A stretch of 64,000 nt of DNA from Lonicera japonica (taxonomy: Eukaryota > Streptophyta > Magnoliopsida > Dipsacales > Caprifoliaceae), in contig JAKCWG010000517.1 in the NCBI GenBank assembly GCA_021464415.1, forward strand, positions 1 to 64,000, given 5' to 3'. Below are positions 44,501 to 54,320 of this stretch, piece by piece. The notes beneath the pieces are model-generated. The model searched no databases, was not told the origin of the DNA, and saw only the letters and a list, made by a program, of their open reading frames with translations. How positions within the stretch are numbered: position 1 is the first letter of the stretch; each line of letters starts with the position of its first letter. Position numbers and translations under genes: made by a program.

Positions 44501-47276
44501 TCTTGTAATCAGATCATAAAATCAATAATAAAATTTCTTCTCCTCCTCCATTTCTAACAGTCCTAAAAAGGAAAAACGACTCTTAATGATTTAGGAAATC
44601 CTAAAAGTAAAAGTGGACTCTTAGTTTGGGAAGGAGGGACTATTAGTATATTTGATTATTGAAAAAGTAGTAACATAGGTTCAAATCACAAATGGGATGT
44701 GTCACATTGTGTTTTTATACATACATACATATTTATATATATAGAGAGAGAGAGGGTGGGGGGGACAGAGAGAGAGATATAGTTCGACAGAAAACATATT
44801 ACTTACAGAAAATGAACCTAAAAGCCGGTCACGTGCAAGAACTTCAGGAGTTTTCACCCATATCTATTAAAGGAAATTTAAGTGCTTTGTTATCTTGATA
44901 AGTAACAATAAATGAATGAATTATGATACATGAATCAGAGATTGAAGTAAATGACAATCAGCATGTGTAAAAGTTGCACTCGCAAGTTTATTTAATGCAA
45001 AACTAAGTTGTCTTAAAGTTCTATAACAAGTAGAAAATATGCAATGCTTTCTCGCAATACCTGAAGATTTACTTCCTCAATTTCACATTAAGAGTCCCAT
45101 TTCCAATATTCAATGCGCCAATTCTTACGTCAAAAAGTAAGTTGAAATTAATGTTCTTTCGAAAGTTCTAAACTCAAGGGCGTTCTTGACTTTGTGCTTT
45201 TTAGTGATTCAAAATTTTAGTTTCATATCTAAACGATTATTTATTAAAGCTTGGTACCTAAAGTGGGGCTCCGCTAGTGTCCGTATGTTTTCTGTTAAGA
45301 AAATAGATTTTTTGGACCAAAATGCCCTTGTCTCCCACCTTCTGTCCCAAAAACTCTAATTTCTTTGTAATTCTATCTCCAATTGCAATGATATCCGCGG
45401 GAATTGTTGAAACATGTAGGGACAGAAATCGAATCGTACTAGAGGTTTGGATGTGTGGAGCTTCTTAGTGCATCTCCAGCCATAGTGTATATTTTGGTTT
45501 AGGTAAAATTTACATGTTTTGAAAAAAAAAGGTCTCCAACAGTCTTTTAAGAAACTTTGATACCTAGGATTTGTGTAAAAAGGTTGTATAAAATATACAA
45601 ATACAATTTACACAACCACGTCAGATAATATTGCGTCTATTTTTTCTCATCCCGTATTTAGAAATAAATGGATTTGAAAAGTAAGAGAATAAATATACGA
45701 TAAGTTCCACTTGTGCGTATCTAATTGGTAGTTTAATATTTATACAAAAATTTAAAACAGACTGTTGGAGTACAAAACGAATTCTTTATTATTTTTGTGT
45801 AAATCCCACTTTGACACGTACGATTTACAGACGATTGGAGATGCTCTTAGATCTTAATTTTGATAAAATGTTAGATTTGATTTGGATATAGATCTTCATT
45901 ATGATTAAAACATTAACTTGTGTCATTTGAGGATTTGTTCTTCAATATTGAGTGTGGTGATGACTAATGAGAAACACTTGGGGCTTTTTTTGCTTTAGTC
46001 ACAAAGAAGAAAGGGGTATTTTGGTCCAAATAAAAAAAATCCAACAAAAATATGGATGGTGTATTGGTGTCACAAGATAGGTAAAAATTCTATTTGATGG
46101 CTTTAAAAAATCAAATCAGAATTCTCATTTTGCCTCCTAAAAAATTGAACCTATCCTCCCTCTTATGTCGGAAGACTTCATTTTTAATGAGGCAAAATTC
46201 GTCTTTTGCCATTGTACAGATTATGTCAAGGGTAAGTTTGTATAAATTACGTTCATTCTGCATTCAGATATGATATGTTAAAAAAATATCACCTCCAGAA
46301 AACAAACAGATTTCCCATATACAGTTTTTGAACTCCAGAAAAATCTTTAGACTTTATGTTCAACATTCATATTCAGACAACTCAACAAAGCTTTTAGTTT
46401 TTAGCTCTTATGGGCTCTAATCCCTAAGTAACCCAACTCAGTACTCACCACTTGCTGCACAATCTTTTGAACTTCAAATAATTAGATAAATGGAATTGAC
46501 ATGCTCAATTGCTCATTATGGGTAACAAAAAAATTAATTTTCAGAAACGAAAAACAAATATAGATAAATAAACGCAAAATGATCATCCAAACATGAAAAT
46601 AATATAACTGTGGAAAATACCTGACCATCATACCATCCTGTCTCTTCATCTGAAATATAGAAAAGTAACTGAATCAATTACCCAAAAATCCAAGAAAACA
46701 AACATAATGAATTAACCAAACAAATTAAATTAAATCAAACCCAAGAGAATCACAAACATCATAATTACATTCAACAGTGGCACTGAGTAATCGATTGCCA
46801 ACATAAGCCCAACCCAAATACATCCTCACAACAGCAAGAATCACCACAAACACCCCACTAGAAACAGAACCCAACACCCTCTGAACCGGGTCCAGATCTA
46901 CCCCCACTGACCCGTACCAAGAAACGGGCAGACCCACGAAGAGAGCAAAAGAAGCTCCGGTGACCAGCAGCCGGTAACAGTAGCCGGAGAATTCTTCGGA
47001 GGCCCAAGAAAAGGGGGAAGAGGTGGAGAGGGACTGGTACTCGTTGACAGGCTGCTGATCTAGGGGGACAGGGCAATCTGTTTCTGGTGAGGTGTTGTAA
47101 CTGCCAAAAGAAGATGATGAAGACGGTATTTTGGTAATTAATAATTTGTGGGTTTGGAATCTATGATGGTGGTGGTGGTGGTGGTGGTGGGTTCTTGGGT
47201 TTGTGAGGGTGGTGGAGGGGGGAAAGAGTGGTGGTGGTGAGGGTGGTTTCAATGAGAGAGAGAGTGCAGTTGTCAT
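38527..47276 (-). CDS. CGLD27: CGLD27, chloroplast membrane protein (DUF1230)
   Basis: Four minus-strand exons join in frame: 47276-46769, 46649-46621, 44863-44807 and 38745-38527, giving 270 residues with clean GT-AG junctions. CGLD27 is conserved in plants, green algae and diatoms; in Arabidopsis it is a plastid protein linked to iron-deficiency adaptation. The first 60 residues are Ser/Thr/Pro-rich with nine consecutive His (30-38), a plausible transit peptide. The conserved core starts CPVPLDQQPVNEYQSL (68-83), then hydrophobic segments about 100-120 and 138-158 (VRMYLGWAYVGNRLLSATVE), ETGWYDGQ, IWVKTPEVLARDRLLGS, RLKNTLVSLGLSLFV (third membrane segment), and the acidic tail YNDESARSFEPEAFCGEP. 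Intron 3 is 6.06 kb and carries a nested copia element. Exons and splice sites are intact, so the gene is probably functional if that intron is removed efficiently. Confidence 0.95.
39177..39396 (+). repeat. 5' LTR of the copia element
   Basis: It runs TGTTAGAATATG to TTTTTAACA, 220 bases. It contains a partial internal tandem duplication of about 45 bases ('ccaaccatgcaccacca' and 'ttctagatga' words). Its last 85 bases match the right-hand LTR fragment with one visible difference, which suggests a fairly recent insertion. Confidence 0.9.
39397..39408 (+). promoter_or_regulatory. Primer-binding site of the copia element
   Basis: TTGTATTAGAGG follows the 5' LTR directly. It is a diverged form of the TGGTATCAGAGC site complementary to initiator methionine tRNA that copia elements use. 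Confidence 0.7.
39884..40017 (-). repeat. Inverted partial LTR inside the copia element
   Basis: On the minus strand it starts TGTTAGAATATGAACG, preceded by the polypurine tract GAGGGGGGG (plus 40018-40026), and matches the first part of the LTR up to CTTGTAATCAG. It then breaks off at a CTGAT shared with the leader (39879-39883). It lacks the 45-base duplication of the left LTR. Confidence 0.85.
40031..42852 (-). pseudogene. Broken copia pol: integrase, reverse transcriptase, RNase H
   Basis: In order on the minus strand: the end of the pre-integrase zinc region (CLSCQLGKQSALSF), the start of the integrase core (FDLIHSDVWGP, FIDDYTRF), a later ADNAMEY block, reverse transcriptase (CKWVYKIKTKSDGSIDRYKA, LFQMDVKNAFLN, LYGLKQAPRAW), RNase H (SSTEVEY, KHIELDCHFV) and the C-terminus ending VSNLPL. 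Damage includes an in-frame TAA near 41061, TGA for Trp in the DSDWAGD-like RNase H motif near 40479, frame shifts near 40160 and in the integrase, and extra sequence near 41960-42150. The catalytic YVDD is YVND (near 40955), which alone should abolish polymerase activity. Region 42170-42530 continues the integrase C-terminal part with several stops. Confidence 0.88.
42859..43010 (+). repeat. Five-unit, 30-bp tandem repeat in the copia leader
   Basis: Five consecutive units follow the pattern 'tttctatttt-gcc-caaaactttctgata'. The first unit nearly duplicates the end of the leader before the inverted block (39855-39883; one mismatch over 29 bases). It lies about 60 bases upstream of the gag start. 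Confidence 0.85.
43067..44459 (+). pseudogene. Broken copia gag-protease and start of the pre-integrase domain
   Basis: The frame runs from ATG 43067 (MDHSEVTRPIF) and is open to the LTR junction except for one TAA at 43247-43249. Visible features are the gag N-terminus (LNGPNYIHWAQ), a capsid-like region, a zinc knuckle CKFCHKRGPKHYGSDC preceded by a related CTYC...H...C motif, and a protease site in which the expected DSGASNHMT reads DSSCCNHMT. The frame ends shortly after LDLWHT, the beginning of the pre-integrase motif, where it runs into LTR sequence. The missing remainder of pol lies inverted upstream. Confidence 0.88.
44460..44559 (+). repeat. 3' LTR fragment of the copia element
   Basis: It starts within the LTR at CATGCACCACC and runs to TTTCTAACA. 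It lacks the first part of the LTR, which is found inverted at 39884-40017. It is followed directly by GTCCT. Confidence 0.88.
45468..45846. mobile_element. PIF/Harbinger-type MITE in CGLD27 intron 2
   Basis: The termini GTGCATCTCCAGCCATAGTGT and (inverted) GATTGGAGATGCTC are flanked by TTA (45465-45467 and 45847-45849). It lies between exons 2 and 3 of CGLD27 (46620-44864). Confidence 0.82.
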
Positions 47277-48530
47277 TTTTGGGAGATATTCTCTCTATCC
47301 TAAAACTTTCTATAGTGACACACATTCAGATTTTTTTTCATTTTTCTTAATGGGGTTTTTAAATACAGCCCCCCTAATAATTGATTCTAGCTCGCTTTTC
47401 AATTTTTTCAAAAGAATTAAACTCTTGCTCAAAAAAATAAATAAATAAAATTTTAACTAGCCCTCACAAATATATTATTTATAATTTTAATCATTTGCAA
47501 ACAGTTTTCTAACCCGTTGGCTTTCTTTGTATCCTTTTAAGGGGCGTAGATATAATTCTCAAATTCTTTGTATATCTACTTTTATTATAGTGATTATAAA
47601 ATCATAGTTATATATATATATATAAATTACATTGTATAGGAAAAGTTGTTATGTGATTATACCGCTTTGTATATAAAAAAAAATTATATATTGTAATTAT
47701 TATTTTTTTTCAAACCAAAAATTTATTACATACAAAATTATGATGTCAATGGCTTGTCTATAAAAATGCTTAAAATGATAGAAAGCAGCCAAGCAGGTAA
47801 GGTAAAACATTTTCCAACAGATTGCTTATAACGTAGAAGACATAGACTTTTTTAGTTTTTAAGATTTGATGTGTTCGTGTGAATCTTACTGTGCCAGATG
47901 CAACACATGTCACATTTAAATATGACATGATAAAGTAATCATTTTCACATTATTTAGAGAGTCTCTTAAATAATGTAGATATGATGTAACACTGAATAAA
48001 CATGACCCTCAAGTTTATGTATTCTCTTTGTTCGCTAAATCCAATAATTTGTACGTATATATTTGAAGGCAAGGAACCACTTGAAAGACATTTTTTAGGT
48101 AATGTTTATGGATATAAAAATAATGTCAACTAGATATATACAATGATTAAAAAAGCATGACACATACAAATATAAAGACACATAAAATAGATAAGCTATT
48201 AAAAACGATCTTAAAAGTAGAGTTGATATTATTACCAAAGTAATAGTAAATTGTTGACAAAGAAATAATTACTAAACCAATATGAATGAATATCCAAAAG
48301 TTAGAGGTGAACTTATCAAGAACAGGCCCTAAGTTTGGAGGGCACTAAGCCAACTTCTATTTTGAGGAGTCTTTGTATTTACTATTTACATATATAAGCC
48401 CAAAAAAATAATTATTTTTTAAAAATGAAATACTATCTGTGCTATCTGAAACCGTTCGTAAGTTTTAAAACTTGAGGACAATTCTCAACCACATATTTAG
48501 TCAATATAGGTAAACAAGTATTCAACTTAA
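47277..48530. other. CGLD27 upstream region, no other gene seen
   Basis: This holds the 5' UTR and promoter of CGLD27 on the minus strand. No distinct TATA box could be chosen among the AT-rich tracts. A TA microsatellite lies at about 47611-47623. The rest is unassigned. Confidence 0.5.
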
Positions 48531-48963
48531 GAGTATCTCCAACAAAGTTGTATAATTTTGTTTTGACTAAAATTTATACAATTTGTAAAATATTTGATCT
48601 CAAGGTGTCTTTAAAGTTTGTGTCTTGTGTAAAACATAACCTCCAATTTGCACTAAACATTAGGTTTCTATATCTTCAATTTTTTGTAAAAATTACATAT
48701 TTGAATTTGCTCATCAAGACCTACAAAAGAAGATCCATTGTTATGCTAAAATTATTTATAGAAAAATTCAAGAAAAAATAATAATAAATTACATAAATTG
48801 ATATTTAACATATGTTGGTAGTTTATTGATTATTTCAAAATTTACACAAGAGTTTGCTAAACTAACACTTGAGTACATTTTTTTATACTATCAAGTTTTG
48901 TGTAAAATTGAGTTGACACATCAAATTTATACCTTAATATGTGCACAACTTTTAGAGATGCTC
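48531..48963. mobile_element. PIF/Harbinger-type MITE
   Basis: The ends GAGTATCTCCAACAAAGTTGTA and (inverted) CAACTTTTAGAGATGCTC are flanked by TAA (48528-48530 and 48964-48966). Confidence 0.8.
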
Positions 48964-48966
48964 TAA

Positions 48967-49463
48967 GAACATCTACAATGGTAGTGTATAAAATAAAGTG
49001 TAAATCATATCTTTAATCCATTTTACACAAAAGTTAAAGTTTAAAAAAATTGCTCCAATAATACATTCTAAATTTTGTGTAAAACTTTGAAAAGACCAAC
49101 AAGATAGTGACACATATTAAATGCCATTTGATGTGATTTTCCATAATCTTTTTATTGATTATTCTAATAAAAAATTTTATAATCATAATGGATATATTTT
49201 TATTCGTCTTGAGGAGTATATTTCAAATATATAATTTTTATTAAAATCAATAATTTTTATTAAAGAATATTACAAATAAATTGTTTATAAAAAAATTCTA
49301 GAGATGGAAAGCTGACATGGTAATATAAATACGCTGTGTATTTTACACTATGCTTTTACACAAATCGTATGTGTCCAAGTATTTTAAAAGACCGATGGAG
49401 ACAAAAATTTACAAGTTTTGTATATTTTACACAAAACAATAATTTACACTACTGTTGAAGAAG
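48967..49463. mobile_element. Second Harbinger-like MITE, directly adjacent
   Basis: It begins GAACATCTACAATGGTAGTGTA immediately after the TAA of the preceding MITE. It ends with a diverged inverted copy (TACACTACTGTTGAAGAAGC). The duplication is imperfect (TAA against TAT). The arrangement suggests insertion into the target site of the neighbour. Confidence 0.55.
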
Positions 49464-50870
49464 CTATAAGTTTTCATAATTGCCAAATTTCACCCCATCA
49501 TTTTACTTCTAACATTTTAACCCATTCAAAAATACTAACTTTTACTTAAATATATATTTCAAGTAACCATGTCTTATTCTTTAATTTGTCTGTTGAATTA
49601 ATTAATTTATTTTTTTTTATCAAAAAATTGATAGATTGTAACATGTTTATGGAGATTTTTTTTTAGATATCGTAAATTAATAATTCAGTATACTTTTTTC
49701 GATGTCCCAAATTAATATTTCAATTTTGTTCCACTCGTGTTGTATTATCATATCAGTTTGAGCACGTGAACTCTTTTTAATTGAGAACATAATTTTGAAC
49801 TTTCCTGACAGAGCCTCTTAATGATTTGGTTTAAAATGGAGGGAGGTTGAATGTGTCTTTGGCTCTCCCACAGAAGACACGTAAGGGCAATTTGTTCTTC
49901 TACAATAGTTTGATAGTTGGGGTTTAAAATACTTCTTTTTGCAAATATTATGTCTAAAATATTAATGACCTAAAAGTCTCTTATGGAGAGGCCTTTTCTT
50001 AATGTAAATTATACTCTTTTGTCCTAAATTAAAAATATGGTTTGACTTTCACTTATTTTTAGTGGTATATATACACTAATCTAATTTTGACTTAATAAAT
50101 TTATGAATCTAAAACTTGTGTTATTATAAAATTCAGGCAAATATTTTGCCTAAAAAAGAAACTCAAATATTTTTAATTTGGGACATTAAAAAAAAAATCT
50201 TAATTGGCGACCTCCAAAAAAAATAAAAAAAATACTCCATGAATATATTTTGTTGAACTAGTTTTTTGATAAAAAGTAATTAATTTAATTGATAAATGAA
50301 AGAATAAAAAATATTTACTTAAAATATATATGTATATATAAACTAGAATAGCTTGAATTCGGTTATGACAATAAACTATAAATGTTTTTCCTATTTTACT
50401 CATGCGTTTATTTTTTTATTAATGAAAAATTATTAGGCAAGATTGAACCGCCATTTCTGTGTTAAAATAAAAAAAAACACATTGACATTTGGCTAGTTTT
50501 TCATTTACTAAATATTTTTTATTTTAAATATCCGCGAACATGAAAAAAGAGTATTCACATGCACCGCATGTGCTAACTGTCTATTTTTTTAAGTAGAAAT
50601 TGCTATTCTTACGGGGTTAAAATATTAATAATGTAAAGATGGAGATGAAATTAGCAATTATAAGTTAGAAAAAAATCTACTTTGAATCGAACATGTGGCT
50701 TGGAATAGTTTAGATAATCATTTTACTAATGATAATAAAGCACTTTAATTATATTAATAATTAGCAATAGAATTATGTGTAACAATTAGCAACATATTTT
50801 TAACAAGTAGAAATGGTTAGCACCAACAAATCTAGGATCAAAGAGGGAACTGCATGGTGCGCGTGTCAAG
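49464..50870. other. AT-rich intergenic DNA, no gene seen
   Basis: No coding signal. Stowaway-like fragments ('tttgactttcacttatttttag', near 50040) are visible without paired ends. Confidence 0.5.
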
Positions 50871-50879
50871 ATCTATTTC

Positions 50880-53800
50880 TTAATTAGGGGAGTTTTTAAT
50901 GTAATATATATGATATGTGTAAAAGGTCGTCTTTCTCAAAAGGGTTATTTGCATTTTAGGGTATTTTAGGTTTATTGAGTTTTGGGTTTGAAGGAGCATA
51001 AAATTTGGTTAAAGCAAGCTGGGTCGGCCTAATCTATTTAGGAACCTATACAGCGAACCAAGCCAGCAGGCTTGGCATGAGCAAAGGGAACGCGTGAAAG
51101 ACGCGTCGAGTTGCCAACATCTAAAGTTGCCGAAAAGGCTAAGTCGAGGCTGACTTTAACAAAGAATGGCGCACGTGACCTAACATGTGAAAAGTGTATG
51201 AAGAGAATCATACTGAATCGCACAAGCCTATGCAGAATCGTATTGACCTCCACTACACCACTACAAATGTACATTTTCAGAAGTCGTTAGTTGTGGATAG
51301 GAGAGAAAAAATTAGAGTATTATCTAAGTTTTACCTTCTTTAGTCATTTAACCGTTGTCGTTGGTTATAGAATACTTTGGCTGTTAGTAAATTACTTGTT
51401 CGCTTTTTCTTTTTGAGAGAGAGAGCGCGCGCTTGTAATCGATATCTTTTATTGATTGATAGTTTTAAGATTTCAATATAACAATCACAATACAAACGGA
51501 TAACGTATTGCTAGATTAGCATAAGCACTACTGTAACACCCCCGCCTTAATCTACATGACAACACCCGTAATTAAGACCTAAAGTGCTACTAACCCATAT
51601 TAGATTGGCTAAAATGGGTATATATAGAAACACATAAAAAGATTAAAGCAGTAAATATTACACATGTCCATCAGTAAGATAGAAGGAGATAGTACTATAC
51701 TAAATCATGCATACATATAACCAATATACAAAACCAAACTAAGCAGGTGCAAGACAGTAGATAACACTTCGGGCTAGCCATGGCTTCCCGAGATAACATA
51801 TACATAACAAAAAATGAATATGTATCAGAGTCATCTATTTCGTTCCTGAACCCGTAGTCCCATTACCTTCTTTTGCCCCCTGAGTACTTGTAATTGTAAA
51901 TAAAACACGGGGTGAGCTCACAGCTCAGTAGGGGGAAACATGAAATAACATATCAAAAACACAATTCACAGTTCAACAACAATTCATAGTTTAACAAATG
52001 CTTTGGTTTAAAAATTGTCATCACGTGAAACTATACGTGCTTATGCATATGCAGGTTACCTCCCTTATGTCAACCGTTAAGCCATGTAGCCAGAATATAT
52101 ATATATCCACATCGAGCCAAACTTTATCGAGGGCCTGATCGCCCGATAGAACCATCCGTTGAAAATCATAACTGGCCCATTGGCTTCAGAGAATATCAAA
52201 AGATCATAACCGAATAGGACTTCCAGTCCAACGATAATATCACACCCACAGAATCATCAGTGCTTTGCCAATTTTGCCTATATTCCCGGGCTCCACACCG
52301 GTGGCTTATAGGCGTCCAAATATTGCCCCCCAGGGGTTTAGGGCTTTTCAACCCAAGGGCATCGGACCCTGCCTATTTTTCATCCCGGCAAGTACCAATT
52401 AGATACACTATCATTTTACCATCGAAGGGTCATACGAGAGTCATAACCGAATCCATGACAAGATTATATCACATCCAGAATGATATAAAGATCATAAGAA
52501 ACTCCCGGCGTGATGATAAGAGATATACGCCCATAAGATAGGCCATAGGAATGATCCGAGCTACCGATATATCTCCAAGATTCTGGTTGACACAAATATA
52601 GTGCATAGTATGCAGAGCATGCTATTTAGTAAACACATGAGCAACTTATGCCATATACCCTTTAGCAATTCTCGCTAGATATCCCTTGATGTGTATAAAA
52701 CATTAACAATTCCATTCCATCACACATAGTATCCATATATCCAAGGGATATCTTGTACAATTCAATTAGCACAATACGTCAAGTATAAATGGCATACTTT
52801 GCTTCAAAACATCCATTCATGTCTTTTAACAAACATTTGAAGTAATTTATACCATATACAATTCCACAAGCCCAACCCCGTACTCCATGATGTATAGAAG
52901 CAACAAGAAGTTCATTTTCATCAATTTTTTTAGGAGTCAAGAATCCATGGAATACTTCATAGGGTTGGATAATACAAAGGTTTCATGTGTATATAGCATT
53001 TATGGCTTCAAATTTCACATTTGAACCTTTACAACCATTTATAAATGCACTCAAAAGATGTATTATAATTCCCTTAGGGAAAACATGGGAAAAACATGAT
53101 AAATTTCATCAAACAAGTCATACTACATGTTTCGAAAACATTTAAACTCTATTATCAAGTTTTAAAGTCATATAAACCCCTACCTCAAGTTGTAGACCAA
53201 AATAGAGAAGAAAGGATGATAATCGAAGCTTTGCTTGGTGAAACCCCGAATATATCGCGTCACCGCGTTTCTAGAATAGCAAAACCCCCAAATAACGAAG
53301 CTTAGACTCCAACCCGTGTAGTCCTAACTCAGGCTCGAGCTCCCATGGAGAATAACAAGGAAGAAGATGATGAATAGTGCTTTAGAAGAGGGTTTGATTG
53401 ATTTGGAGCTTTAATCTTGGATTGAGGATGAAAGATGTGTAAAAAGCTCTCAAAGAACCCTTAAAAACGAGCTCTCACCTCTCTCTAACTTTCTCTGAGG
53501 TTGTGGCACGAAAATATGGGAGGAGGAGGCTTAAAATGGCATAAAAGTGGTGAAAACCGACTTACTATTGGACCATGATCGATCATGGTTTCCCCCATGA
53601 TCGATCATGGAGTCCACTGCCGACACATGCCTTTTGGATCTGGAGTACTGTTCGTATTTTGGCAATAACTTTCGCTCGGAACTCCGATTGAGGTGATCTT
53701 TATATGCACGAAAAGGTAATTCAAAGATATACAACTTTCTAAAAGGAAGTTTTCCCAAATTCTGGATAAATAATTCCCAGAAATTCGCCAAAGACAGCGC

Positions 53801-54320
53801 TCTGCCGAAGCGCAACCAAACTACCAGAATTTAGCGATGGACCTACTTTGCACCCTGTTTTGACCCATGAGGAGTGAGAATTAGCTTTCGGTCAAAACAT
53901 GAAAGTTGTAGAATAATACAAATACTATACACACACGCATGCAAAACTTTAATCGGATAAGTAATAGAGGAATTACAATAGCCCAAAGTTAGCTCGAATT
54001 AACGAATCGCAAAGAATCAAAACTTCTTATTTACCAACCGAAATCGATTCGGACCACCCGAATCACCAAACGATCATTCACATGAGTATAAATAAGCTAA
54101 TATAATTCAATTTAAAACAAATTAAAGTACGGGGTATTACAGCTACCATGAAAACTTACCATACCCAAAAAATCCCTTATCTAAGCTCACATTCTCATTA
54201 TCATAACAAAACTCATTTTCTCAAATTATTACCGTAGGTTAGACCTAAATTTTGCACCACCTATAAGGTCTATAATTTTTATTTCTTAAATTTTGGTATC
54301 CAAAATGAACGAATTTGTTA
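50880..54320 (+). mobile_element. Older LTR interrupted by a gypsy-type solo LTR
   Basis: The outer pieces (about 50880-51531 and 54142-54320) share 'tagcataagcactac / gctacc' and an end 'gacctaaattttgcaccacc' with the 874-bp solo LTR, suggesting one old LTR family. The left limit is a guess from where similarity to the 30223 insert fades. Confidence 0.4.
51532..54141 (-). mobile_element. Gypsy-type solo LTR, 2.6 kb (Tekay/Del-like)
   Basis: The plus-strand ends are TGTAACACCCCCGCC and GTACGGGGTATTACA, so on the minus strand it reads TGTAATACCCCGTAC to GGCGGGGGTGTTACA, the terminal style of Tekay/Del chromovirus LTRs as I know them. The flanks are ACTAC (51527-51531) and GCTAC (54142-54146), a 5-bp duplication with one change. 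The 2.6 kb contains only short frames and no gag or pol, so it is a single LTR left by recombination. A CATGATCGATCATGG-type palindrome occurs twice near 53574-53609. It lies inside an older LTR. Confidence 0.75.

Larger units (their letters stand above)
39177..44559 (+). mobile_element. Rearranged (inside-out) copia retrotransposon
   Basis: The 5-bp duplication GTCCT flanks the unit (39172-39176 and 44560-44564), so it integrated as one piece or was altered later in place. The order on the plus strand is: complete 5' LTR, primer-binding site and leader; then an inverted block holding part of a 3' LTR, RNase H, reverse transcriptase and integrase; then the rest of the leader, gag and protease forward; then the end of an LTR. 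Together the two halves make about one copia complement. Stops and lost catalytic residues show that it is dead. Confidence 0.88.
39041..44640. mobile_element. Stowaway MITE split by the copia insertion
   Basis: The left end CTCCCCCCTTCCCAAATTGTG (39041) and the right end TTAGTTTGGGAAGGAGGGAC (to 44640) are inverted copies, with TA on both sides (39039-39040 and 44641-44642). Removing the copia element and one GTCCT leaves a MITE of about 212 bases. It lies in CGLD27 intron 3. Confidence 0.75.

Noticed and set aside
46858..47448. Additional frames overlapping CGLD27 exon 1
   Set aside because: They are shadows of the CGLD27 coding exon or of its GGT repeat in other frames.
53531..53815. 94-residue frame on the minus strand
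   Set aside because: It lies wholly within the 2.6-kb solo LTR and shows no domain.
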